Source: CAYGAW01 sp964347945 (GTDB lineage: Bacteria > Chloroflexota > Anaerolineae > UBA7937 > B3-Chlor). Taken from it: a stretch of 16,334 nt of DNA. The stretch lies in NCBI GenBank assembly GCA_964347945.1, contig CAYGAW010000201.1, positions 1 to 16,334 on the forward strand. Reading direction: 5' to 3'. This document shows positions 1 through 6,221 of this stretch, in pieces. The translations under genes were made by a program, and so were the position numbers. Below the pieces are notes generated by a model. The model saw only the letters and a program-made list of their open reading frames with translations, searched no databases and was not told where the DNA came from. The first letter of the stretch is position 1. Each line of letters opens with the position of its first letter.

Positions 1-681
1 GCTGGGGTCGCTCACGAAATCAACAATCCTTTGGGCACCATCCTCCTCTTCTCCGATATCATGCTCAAGGAGCTTCCGCCCGATGACTCACGTCGAGACG
101 ACCTGCAAATGATCATCAGCGAAGCGAAGCGCTGCAAGATCATCGTCTCCGACCTCCTCAACTTTGCCCGGCAGAATGAGGTTCTCGCCCAGACCACCGA
201 CGTGAAGGTTCTGGTCAACCAAACGATTGAAGAAATCAAGGTTCGGCCCGTGTTCGAAAAAGTACAGATCATCCCTCGGCTCGACCCTGATACGCCTGAC
301 ATCCAAGCGGATCCCGCTCAACTCAAGGAGGTCTTCATCAACATTATGACCAACGCTGCTGAAGCGATGGAAGGGGGAGGAACCTTGACCATTACTGCCG
401 AACCAACCATCGACGAGATGCTAAGGATTTCCTTCAAAGACACAGGGTGCGGCATACCGGAAGAGAACCTGAGCAAGATCTTCACCCCGTTCTTCACTAC
501 CAAACCTATCGGCAAGGGAACGGGACTGGGGCTTGCCATTGTGTACGGCATCATCAAGATGCATCGTGGACAGATCTATGTGGACAGCGAGGTGGGGGAA
601 GGCAGCACCTTTGCCATTACGCTACCTATCAAGTGGCGCACAGCGTCGCCGGAAACCATACAGCAACCACCGATAGAATAG
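1..681 (+). CDS. Sensor histidine kinase, C-terminal part (5' end outside window)
   Basis: The reading frame is open from the first base, so the N-terminal sensor region is missing and the true start lies upstream. What remains is a complete transmitter. The HisKA H-box AGVAHEINNPLGT lies at the very start, with the likely phospho-accepting His at bases 13-15. The N-box (FINIMTNAAEAM) is around base 340. The G1 box (KDTGCGIPE), F-box (IFTPFFTTK) and G2 box (GTGLGLAIVYG) follow, ending in the usual GEGSTFAITLP tail. The HEINNP signature is typical of NtrB-like kinases. It lies 51 nt upstream of a receiver-kinase fusion on the same strand, and the two may be co-transcribed and form a phosphorelay. 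The signal sensed cannot be told from this fragment. Confidence 0.95.
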   Translation, partial: AGVAHEINNPLGTILLFSDIMLKELPPDDSRRDDLQMIISEAKRCKIIVSDLLNFARQNEVLAQTTDVKVLVNQTIEEIKVRPVFEKVQIIPRLDPDTPDIQADPAQLKEVFINIMTNAAEAMEGGGTLTITAEPTIDEMLRISFKDTGCGIPEENLSKIFTPFFTTKPIGKGTGLGLAIVYGIIKMHRGQIYVDSEVGEGSTFAITLPIKWRTASPETIQQPPIE

Positions 682-732
682 GTACTTCAACTCGTGCTCC
701 CATAGAATCCTGAATGCCGAGGAGGAAACCTC

Positions 733-1974
733 GTGAAAGAAGAGATCAACGTCCTGGTCATCGATGACGAACTAGGGATTCGAGAGGGTTGCCGCCGAGC
801 TCTGACGCCTCTGGGCTACAACGTCGACGTCGCAGAAACCGGCGCGACCGGACTACGAAAGCTGCGTGAGCGCCCTTTTGATCTGGTGCTGCTAGATCTG
901 ATGTTGCCAGGCATGAGCGGGATAGAAGCCCTGGACCGAATCCATGAGATAGATCCAGACATCGTAGTCATCATCATCACGGGCTATGCGACCGTAGAAG
1001 CAGCCGTCAAGACCATCAAGAAGGGAGCGTACGATTTCATCTCCAAGCCTTTCACCTCCGACGACCTGGTTCTCGTGGTCAATCAAGGTCTGGAGCACCG
1101 GCGTCTGACGTTGGAGACCAAGCGCCTGCAAGCAGTTGAGGAGGAAGCGAAGGAGTTGGCCAGAGCCAAGGAGGAGTTGGAGAAGCTGGACGCCATGAAG
1201 AGCCGCTTCATGCTCACTGTAGCCCATGAGCTACGGGCACCAGTGGCTGCCATCCAGGGGTACCTGGGTCTCATTCTGCACGGATATGCGGACGAAGATG
1301 AACAGGAGATGCTCGCAAGCGCCCATCAAAGGTGCGGCGAACTGCTGGATGCAATACATGATCTGCTGATCCTGGCGCAGATGAAAGAGAGAGCCACAGA
1401 GGTGAAGAAGACCACTGTCTCGGTGGCAGACGTCCTCGAAGAGGTCGCCAGCTTACTGAAGGGACAGGCGGAACGGAGGGACGTGACATTCATCCTTGAG
1501 ATAGCCAGGCGTCCGGAGATGCTGGCAAGCCTGGAGGATCTGAAGCAACTGTGGACCAACCTGATCTCCAACGCCATCAAGTATACCCCGGCTGGCGGTA
1601 CCGTGGTGGCATCATTGGATGAGAAGGACGGTCACGTGGTGGGGACCGTCTCGGACACAGGGATCGGCATCCTAGTAGATGATTTGCCCCGTATCTTCGA
1701 TGAGTTCTATCGCACAAAGCAAGCCAAGGAGATCGATCCTCACGGCACGGGCCTCGGACTACCCATCGTCAAGGCGATCATCGAGGCCTACGGAGGCACA
1801 ATCGAAGTCGATTCGAAAGTAGGCGAAGGTGCCACTTTTGCCTTCAGTCTGCCCCAATCTGCGGGACCCGGAGAAGTCATATTGGAAAAGAGCAGGGTCG
1901 TGGGAGAGGAGAAGCCACAGCAGGCTACTGACCAGACAGCCTCCAGCGGTCGTGCAACTCAAAAGCGTCCTTGA
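733..1974 (+). CDS. Receiver-histidine kinase fusion (REC-HisKA-HATPase)
   Basis: A 413-residue soluble signalling protein. I chose the GTG start at 733 because GGAGG at 721-725 is well spaced before it. The N-terminal receiver domain (about residues 6-120) has the acidic pair D11/D12, phospho-acceptor D55 (in LVLLDLMLPG), T83 and K106. A charged, probably coiled-coil linker (about 121-158) leads to HisKA with H165 (TVAHELRAPVAAI). The ATPase domain has an N-box at N276/N280, DTGIGI at 308-313 and GTGLGLPIV at 338-346. There is no transmembrane segment and no DNA-binding domain. REC before the kinase suggests that the upstream kinase phosphorylates the receiver and so tunes this kinase's output, which is inference. 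The last 50 nt overlap the convergent ACT gene. Confidence 0.95.
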   Translation: MKEEINVLVIDDELGIREGCRRALTPLGYNVDVAETGATGLRKLRERPFDLVLLDLMLPGMSGIEALDRIHEIDPDIVVIIITGYATVEAAVKTIKKGAYDFISKPFTSDDLVLVVNQGLEHRRLTLETKRLQAVEEEAKELARAKEELEKLDAMKSRFMLTVAHELRAPVAAIQGYLGLILHGYADEDEQEMLASAHQRCGELLDAIHDLLILAQMKERATEVKKTTVSVADVLEEVASLLKGQAERRDVTFILEIARRPEMLASLEDLKQLWTNLISNAIKYTPAGGTVVASLDEKDGHVVGTVSDTGIGILVDDLPRIFDEFYRTKQAKEIDPHGTGLGLPIVKAIIEAYGGTIEVDSKVGEGATFAFSLPQSAGPGEVILEKSRVVGEEKPQQATDQTASSGRATQKRP

Positions 1975-2422
1975 GGGCTTCCACAGCATCGGGCAAGCGA
2001 CCACTATCTATCACACATGACACGCTGGACATGGAAGTGCTTATTGACAGGATATTGATCCCCGCGTCGGAGAGAGCTGTATACATCATGCCGGCGATGC
2101 CCGGCCTCTCCTTGAAATCGGGCCCGAAGATGGACACGATCGCTACATTGGGGTGGTGAATCAGCTTCTGTCCCCCGAACCTCTCCCTGATTGGCTCCAA
2201 CAAACCCAGCGTCAGAGATAGATCCTTGCTGGCTACACAGAAGACGATGTGGGTGTTGTTGTTGAGGTCAATAGACTGCACAATGAACAGTACGTTTATG
2301 CCCCTCTTGCCGAGGGTCTCAAAGACCGCGGCAGCAATCCCTGGGCGATCCGGAATGGCCATCATCCCCACCAGGGCCAGATCCGTATACTGAATTACCC
2401 CGCCGATCTTCGTTTTGTCCAT
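1925..2422 (-). CDS. Stand-alone double-ACT protein, aspartokinase regulatory-domain type
   Basis: A 165-residue protein made of two ACT modules and nothing else. The first covers about residues 15-80 and has the ligand-loop motif AIPDRPGIAAAVF followed by GINVLFIVQ. The second covers about 92-155 and has FKERPGIAGMMYTAL followed by GINILSISTSMSSVSCVID. This arrangement and the IDSGRLPDAVEALKDAFEL tail match the C-terminal regulatory half of aspartate kinases, but no kinase domain is encoded upstream. It probably senses an amino acid or acts as a regulatory partner, but its ligand and partner are unknown. The ATG at 2422 has only a weak ribosome-binding site. A good promoter lies about 70 nt upstream of it. 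It converges with the receiver-kinase gene and overlaps it by 50 nt. Confidence 0.85.
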   Translation of the reverse strand: MDKTKIGGVIQYTDLALVGMMAIPDRPGIAAAVFETLGKRGINVLFIVQSIDLNNNTHIVFCVASKDLSLTLGLLEPIRERFGGQKLIHHPNVAIVSIFGPDFKERPGIAGMMYTALSDAGINILSISTSMSSVSCVIDSGRLPDAVEALKDAFELHDRWRLSGQ

Positions 2423-2498
2423 CGGAGTCTTCGTGTCAGGATCAGGGTATCAAAGACCTAGTTCGGCCTGGGGAATGCAGGTGCACTTCCCGGTGCAT

Positions 2499-2527
2499 AT
2501 GATATCCTGGGGCGAAACAGAAGTCAA
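2499..2527 (-). promoter_or_regulatory. Sigma-70-type promoter for the ACT gene
   Basis: Read on the minus strand, TTGACT (2527-2522) and TATCAT (2504-2499) are separated by exactly 17 nt. The inferred transcription start is near 2492, about 70 nt before the ATG at 2422. The promoter begins just past the terminator of the upstream cytochrome operon, which supports an independent transcription unit. This is a prediction from consensus match only. Confidence 0.6.
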
Positions 2528-2544
2528 GACCTTGCGCTGACTCC

Positions 2545-2584
2545 GAAGAAAGAAACAGGGACCTGGCTTGCGCACAGGCCCCTG
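2545..2584 (-). terminator. Intrinsic terminator of the Fe-S/cytochrome b operon
   Basis: On the minus strand CAGGGGCCTG (2584-2575) pairs with CAGGTCCCTG (2565-2556) as a 10-bp stem with one G-U pair. The loop is 9 nt, and the stem is followed by the U-rich tract TTTCTTTCTTC (2555-2545). It lies 30 nt past the cytochrome b stop. A smaller hairpin (ACTGAC/GTCAGT, 2618-2597) overlaps the stop codon itself. Confidence 0.8.
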
Positions 2585-2613
2585 CATGGTGAAGAAACTG
2601 ACTCAGCTGGCTG

Positions 2614-3372
2614 TCAGTCTGTGGATGACTTCTTCTTCGCAGCAGCCGCAGCCTTCTGGGCCCCGTATATCTCCTTGGCCCGCTCCGGTCCGTAGTACCA
2701 CAGAGCATGGTGCTCCTGGGCGTACGTCGCAGAGGTCACGCCGAAGCGCATACTGACCATTCCAGCCCACATCAGCGGATGCACCACCGCTAGGTAGAAG
2801 TGCACGACAAACATGCAGACGGTCACGATCATGGCGATGTCATGCATCACCACCATGAACTGGAAGACACCAATGGGCAAGAACCCTTTGCCGAACCACA
2901 TCAGGAGGCCGGTGACGGCGAAAACGACGCTGCCCAAGATGATGACAACAGCGTTCAGCTTCTCACCCGTATTGAACCTGTCTTGCGGTGCCATAGCCTC
3001 GTGACGACCGAACATATAATAGGGTATCATCCCCTTCAACCATTCGACGTCATACTGACTTATCTTGAACACCGACTTGAGGCTCATCCACGCTCGTCTC
3101 GGCTCCAGTATGATGTAGATGAGAGGTAGAACGCCGTAGGCTATAGCCATTGAGCGGTGGAGCAAGCGGATGAAGTGGCCGCTCTCTCCCTGGGCTAGAG
3201 GGCGTAGAAAGGGGAAGAACAGTACCATCCCGGTCATCGCCAGAACAAGGAAGGTGACCGTGTGGCCCCAGTGAAAGAGGCGTTCCATGGCTGTGTACTT
3301 GGGAATCCATCTGATCCTGACGGCTCCTATCTCGCTTGGCTCAGCGACCCTACTCATCCTGTTGCCTATCAT
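2614..3372 (-). CDS. Cytochrome b subunit of formate dehydrogenase type (FdnI-like)
   Basis: A 252-residue diheme membrane cytochrome b of the FdnI/FdoI and Ni,Fe-hydrogenase cytochrome b group, which passes electrons from an Fe-S subunit to quinone. The ATG at 3372 overlaps the upstream stop in an ATGA and is preceded by GGAGG; longer in-frame extensions run through the upstream gene and are not real. Four hydrophobic segments are visible, at about residues 36-55, 73-90, 142-160 and 170-200. Candidate heme-ligand histidines are H34 and H37 (ERLFHWGHT), H72 (RLLHRSM), H177 (VVMHD) and H191/H198. The NTGEKLN motif at 134-140 is characteristic of the family. The C-terminus is a short Ala/Lys-rich tail. 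It is translationally coupled to the Fe-S gene, but no catalytic subunit accompanies the pair. Confidence 0.92.
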   Translation of the reverse strand: MIGNRMSRVAEPSEIGAVRIRWIPKYTAMERLFHWGHTVTFLVLAMTGMVLFFPFLRPLAQGESGHFIRLLHRSMAIAYGVLPLIYIILEPRRAWMSLKSVFKISQYDVEWLKGMIPYYMFGRHEAMAPQDRFNTGEKLNAVVIILGSVVFAVTGLLMWFGKGFLPIGVFQFMVVMHDIAMIVTVCMFVVHFYLAVVHPLMWAGMVSMRFGVTSATYAQEHHALWYYGPERAKEIYGAQKAAAAAKKKSSTD

Positions 3373-4163
3373 TCCACTTCCTCCATCTTGATGCTCCGCC
3401 GCGCCAGGAAGTAGAAGCCCAACACGGCCAGAGCCGCTGCGCCGAAGGACACCGCGCCCAAGGGCTGGACAATATCCTGCCAGACACCAGCCATAACCGG
3501 ATACTGGGGGTTCTCCGCTAGGCCATATAGAGACGGCCATTCCTTCAGTACGTACAGCCTGCCAAGCCCACCCATCTCCCGTTCACCGTAGAGGTTGGCA
3601 TTGGGATATCCCTGCTGCTGCAGTTGCTCTACGCGAGCCTTGCCCTTGGCCAACATCTGATCCCGGTCGCCGAAGTCAAAGGCTCCCGAGGGACAAGTCT
3701 TGACACAGGCCGGTGGCAAACCATTGCTCACTCGATCCTGGCAGAAATGACACTTGTAAGCCTTGCCCTCTGCAGAGAGGACGTCGGTGTCTAGGCGGGG
3801 TATCCCAAAGGGACAAAACTGGGTGCAGTAGCCGCATCCATTGCAGAGGTTTTGCTCAAGAGTGACGATGCCAAGTCTAAGGTCCTGCGTCAGTGCCCCC
3901 GTGGGGCAGACCTCCACGCAAGCCGGGTTCCCGCAGTGAAAACACCCCTGGGTCAGGAAGAGCCATTGCAGATTGCCGCCCTCGGCTATCTCAAAGAACC
4001 TAACCTTCGTCCAAGTGACAGAGGACAGGTCAGGGGGGTTCTCATAGCTACCTTGTTGGCTGGTCTTCTCGGCAGGAAGATCGTTCCACTGCTTGCACGC
4101 AACTTGACATCCACGGCATCCCATACATCTGGACTCGTCAATCAACATAGAGATCCTGGACAT
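3369..4163 (-). CDS. Four-cluster Fe-S subunit, FdnH/HybA-like (orphan pair)
   Basis: A 264-residue electron-transfer subunit with all sixteen cysteines for four [4Fe-4S] clusters. The motifs are CMGCRGCQVAC at about residue 13, CFHCGNPACVEVC, CNGCGYCTQFC and CHFCQDR followed by ACVKTCPSGAF. One hydrophobic helix near the C-terminus (about 236-254, AVSFGAAALAVLGFYFL) would anchor it, as in FdnH. The ATG at 4163 is preceded by AGGGGAG. The gene is close in sequence and layout to the Fe-S gene at 10303-11103, sharing LIDESRCMGCRGCQVACKQW, so the two are paralogues. Here it is paired with a cytochrome b instead of a NrfD protein. It would link a molybdopterin catalytic subunit to the quinone pool. 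That subunit is not adjacent, so the partner may be FdhA at 11106-14150 or an enzyme elsewhere. Confidence 0.93.
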   Translation of the reverse strand: MSRISMLIDESRCMGCRGCQVACKQWNDLPAEKTSQQGSYENPPDLSSVTWTKVRFFEIAEGGNLQWLFLTQGCFHCGNPACVEVCPTGALTQDLRLGIVTLEQNLCNGCGYCTQFCPFGIPRLDTDVLSAEGKAYKCHFCQDRVSNGLPPACVKTCPSGAFDFGDRDQMLAKGKARVEQLQQQGYPNANLYGEREMGGLGRLYVLKEWPSLYGLAENPQYPVMAGVWQDIVQPLGAVSFGAAALAVLGFYFLARRSIKMEEVE

Positions 4164-4316
4164 CTCACATTCGCTCCCCTGGAACTTGCAATCCGGTCCG
4201 CACTATGGTATCCCTGCCAACGAAAGTGACCGACGCGCTACGCATCGCCGCCAATGTTACAGCAACGGTGCCTGACAAGCAAGAAGTGCCGATTAGCCAT
4301 CAAATCGACACAAGCG

Positions 4317-4346
4317 AGGCTTGACGGGCTAGTCCCGATCAAGCCT
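4317..4346 (-). terminator. Terminator-like hairpin downstream of the mini-protein array
   Basis: AGGCTTGA (4317-4324) pairs with TCAAGCCT (4339-4346), and CGGG pairs with CCCG inside it with a single bulged base. The 5-nt loop is CTAGT. It lies about 100 nt past the stop of the receiver-fused mini-protein gene and 154 nt before the start of the Fe-S gene. There is no U-tract on either strand, so it may be Rho-assisted, an RNA 3' end or a leader element. Apart from this hairpin I see nothing in the roughly 280 nt gap at 4164-4443. Confidence 0.45.
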
Positions 4347-4443
4347 CCCCAAGTGCCTGGTGCACCACGACATGCGCTATCATGCGCCTGCGTCCGCCGT
4401 CCGTGTGCGACCCTTGTCCTTCCCGATCTCCTTCCTTGTACCA

Positions 4444-4980
4444 TCAAACTGCTGGCACCCCGACTGGCACGCCCTCGGGTACAGCAGCAAGCGTGTGCTC
4501 TATGGTCGCCAGCAATTCCTTGGGCTGAACCGGCTTGTTCAGCCAAGCGCTCACTGGTACGTGCTCGTCGCTGGGGAACACTTCCTGGCTTCTTACACCC
4601 GTCAGCGAGGTGATCATGACCACGGGGATATCCTGCAACTCTGGATCCCTATGCATCGCCTTGCTCACGTCTAGCCCATCCGTGATGTAGTCCATCATGA
4701 TGTCCAGCAACACCAGGTCTGGCTTCACCTGGGTGGAGCGCATAATCTTCAGTCCTTCAGCGCCACTCGAAGCCACAGAGACGTCATATCCGTGGCTATC
4801 CAAGACCTTCTTGGTGATCTTGACAAAGTCGGGATCGTCGTCCACGATCAGTATCTTGGCGCGATGGGCGGCCCTTCCAAAGACAGTCAGTTGCCTTCTC
4901 TGCAACTGCGTCCTGACCATGGCGTAGATCACAAGTGCCACCAACAGAACCAGCACACCAATCAGCTCAATAGTCAACAT
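4444..4980 (-). CDS. Membrane-anchored receiver-domain protein (mini-TM domain fused to REC)
   Basis: A 178-residue protein in two parts. Residues 1-28 are one transmembrane helix with the same signature as the small proteins encoded just upstream: L2, E5, L13, M21 and QLxR at 25-28. After a short basic linker, residues 42-165 form a canonical receiver domain with acidic residues D47-D49, phospho-acceptor D93 (LVLLDIMM), T124 and K149 (NKP). No output domain follows, and the tail is Pro/Val-rich. The ATG at 4980 has a strong AAGGAGGTGA site. It is therefore a single-domain response regulator held at the membrane, presumably facing the cytoplasm. It may be phosphorylated by one of the kinases in this window, which is inference. 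It is the last gene of a five-gene paralogous array. Confidence 0.9.
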   Translation of the reverse strand: MLTIELIGVLVLLVALVIYAMVRTQLQRRQLTVFGRAAHRAKILIVDDDPDFVKITKKVLDSHGYDVSVASSGAEGLKIMRSTQVKPDLVLLDIMMDYITDGLDVSKAMHRDPELQDIPVVMITSLTGVRSQEVFPSDEHVPVSAWLNKPVQPKELLATIEHTLAAVPEGVPVGVPAV

Positions 4981-5022
4981 CTAGCTCACCTCCTTCCTGG
5001 TCGCAGCATTGTTGACCCCATC

Positions 5023-5199
5023 CTAACGCCTAACCTTGACTCTTTCTTCAGCCAATTCTCCGCGTTCTTGGGCCTCTTGGACCTCGGCTTTCTTTTCGGC
5101 GAGTCGTATGCTCCTGCGTTCGAGCTGGGTCACAACCATGACATAGACCACAAACGCCAAGAGCAGACCGAACATGGCTATGAGTTCCAGAGACAGCAT
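5023..5199 (-). CDS. Single-TM mini-protein, array member A (58 aa)
   Basis: A small protein with one N-terminal membrane helix (MLSLELIAMFGLLLAFVVYV) followed by QLER and a charged, probably helical cytoplasmic tail rich in Glu, Lys and Arg. I chose the ATG at 5199 over the upstream in-frame GTG at 5208 because that GTG lies inside the AAAGGAGGTGA ribosome-binding site, and because ATG 5199 aligns exactly with the starts of the paralogues. It aligns without gaps over residues 1-28 with the N-terminus of the receiver-fused protein 42 nt downstream. I recognise no known family. Candidate roles are a membrane scaffold or a small subunit of a respiratory or signalling complex, which is speculation. 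Confidence 0.82.
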   Translation of the reverse strand: MLSLELIAMFGLLLAFVVYVMVVTQLERRSIRLAEKKAEVQEAQERGELAEERVKVRR

Positions 5200-5271
5200 C
5201 CCTGTCACCTCCTTTCTCCACCAAGCTTCATTCCTGATCTTAGCGGCCTGAGGGATTTCTTGCAGCTGCGG

Positions 5272-5409
5272 TCACCGGGCTTTCTCGGCTCCGGTTGAGA
5301 CCTGCTTATTGGCTTCTGCCTGCCCTCTGGCCAACTGACTCCAAACCATCACATAGACCAGAAATCCAAACAACACGCCCAGAACCTTCATCATCTCTGC
5401 GGTCAGCAT
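5272..5409 (-). CDS. Single-TM mini-protein, array member B (45 aa)
   Basis: A 45-residue protein, MLTAEMMKVLGVLFGFLVYV then MVWSQLARGQ, with a short polar tail ending in AEKAR. It keeps every invariant position of the array: L2, E5, L13, M21, Q25, L26 and R28. The start at 5409 is preceded by AGGAGGTGA at good spacing, a strong sign that this short frame is translated. It lies 72 nt upstream of member A and 37 nt downstream of the stop of member C, on the same strand, so it is probably in one operon. The function is unknown. Confidence 0.8.
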   Translation of the reverse strand: MLTAEMMKVLGVLFGFLVYVMVWSQLARGQAEANKQVSTGAEKAR

Positions 5410-5446
5410 TCCGCTCACCTCCTAGGCGCAATATGCCCCCTTGGGC

Positions 5447-5608
5447 CTACTGCTCCGTCCGGACAGGTTCCCCGCCCCGTTCCGGAGCCTTCTCAGCCTT
5501 CTCCTCGGGAATCGTCGCGCACGTTCGTTCAAGCTGAGACAGGATCATGAGGCAAACCACGAGCGCGAACAGAAGGCCTACCATGCCTATGAGCTCGAGT
5601 GATAACGT
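5447..5608 (-). CDS. Single-TM mini-protein, array member C, with ACG at the start position
   Basis: This frame encodes the same membrane helix as its neighbours (LSLELIGMVGLLFALVVCL, then MILSQLER) and a 25-residue tail ending EPVRTEQ. All array invariants are present except the first: the codon that aligns with the paralogues' ATG is ACG (5608-5606). No ATG, GTG or TTG occurs in frame between it and the upstream stop at about 5678. The usual AGGAGG site is also missing; only GGGGTCGG lies there. The next ATG, at 5584, would remove residues 1-8 (including E5) and has no good ribosome-binding site. Either the gene uses a non-canonical start at low efficiency (upstream ATT or ATC codons are also possible), or it is a newly silenced copy. 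Confidence 0.55.
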   Translation of the reverse strand, partial: TLSLELIGMVGLLFALVVCLMILSQLERTCATIPEEKAEKAPERGGEPVRTEQ

Positions 5609-5700
5609 GTTTCCGACCCCACAAATATCTTCGATCCCCCCTTTTCGCTGACATTGATCAAGGGTGGCGAAGGCGCCTCACTGCTATTCCACAAGCAGCA

Positions 5701-5850
5701 CTACCTAGCTCTTTCGCTGGCAGATCGGGCGCCTTCCTCCGCTTCGCGCTTCACCTCCGCTTGCCTCCTGGCCAATTGCGCCCTCACCATGCCGTACACC
5801 AAGAAGCCAAACAAGGCACCCAGCACACCAATTACTTCTAGGGACAACAT
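5701..5850 (-). CDS. Single-TM mini-protein, array member D (49 aa)
   Basis: The first gene of the array on the minus strand. It encodes 49 residues: membrane helix MLSLEVIGVLGALFGFLVYG, then MVRAQLARRQ and a charged tail with alternating Glu and Arg/Lys. Array invariants L2, E5, L13, M21 and QLxR are all present. The ATG at 5850 follows AGGAGGTAGGTGA. The positive charges after the helix predict an outside N-terminus and cytoplasmic C-terminus by the positive-inside rule, which agrees with a cytoplasmic receiver in the fused paralogue. The family is not recognised. Confidence 0.8.
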   Translation of the reverse strand: MLSLEVIGVLGALFGFLVYGMVRAQLARRQAEVKREAEEGARSASERAR

Positions 5851-5912
5851 CTTCACCTACCTCCTATCTGTCGCCTCCCTTTTCCACCCATAGCTTACAA
5901 CACGGGACACCC

Positions 5913-5930
5913 AGTTTGAAGGGGCAAACT
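5913..5930. promoter_or_regulatory. Operator-like inverted repeat upstream of the mini-protein array
   Basis: AGTTTG (5913-5918) and CAAACT (5925-5930) form a perfect 6-bp dyad around a 6-nt centre. It lies 63 nt before the first array start and about 290 nt before the divergent regulator gene. It could be a binding site for a dimeric regulator or a small RNA hairpin. The assignment rests on symmetry and position alone. Confidence 0.35.
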
Positions 5931-6091
5931 ACCTGTTCTGCGCCCAGAAGAAAGGCCTATGCTGCTCTTCGGCCCTTGGGCGTTTCTGCCAAGATAGGCC
6001 CTAGGTATTTCAACCAAGAGCTAGTGGTCCGCTGGCAAGTGCTTCTGCTTGCCCCGCAGTAGGTGTATTGGCCTATTCTGCTTCGCGCCGC

Positions 6092-6120
6092 TTGCTTCCG
6101 CGCGCTGAACGAGGCATAAT
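6092..6120 (+). promoter_or_regulatory. Possible promoter of the response regulator/kinase operon
   Basis: CATAAT (6115-6120) is a five-of-six match to a -10 box. It lies 17 nt after TTGCTT (6092-6097), a weak -35 box. The implied transcript would start near 6127, about 95 nt before the GTG at 6222. Confidence 0.4.
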
Positions 6121-6221
6121 TGGAATTGGTAGAGTGACTGGAATTCAGGGGAAGTCGTCACATCGGTTTCCTTTTGTCGCTCTGGGATTCGCACTGTTGC
6201 AGATGGAGAGGAGATCGATCA

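Larger units (their letters stand above)
5851..6221. other. Divergent intergenic region between the mini-protein array and the NarL-type regulator
   Basis: This gene-free stretch of about 370 nt separates two divergent units and should hold both promoters. It contains an operator-like dyad (5913-5930), a long-range inverted repeat GGCCTAT/ATAGGCC (5954-5960 and 5994-6000), a hairpin GGCAAG/CTTGCC (6034-6053) and a plausible plus-strand promoter (6092-6120). I found no convincing minus-strand promoter for the array. Confidence 0.5.

Noticed and set aside
3370..3540. N-terminal extension of the cytochrome b frame up to 3540
   Set aside because: The extra 56 residues lie inside the Fe-S gene in another frame and have no family similarity. 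The ATG at 3372 overlaps the Fe-S stop and has GGAGG.
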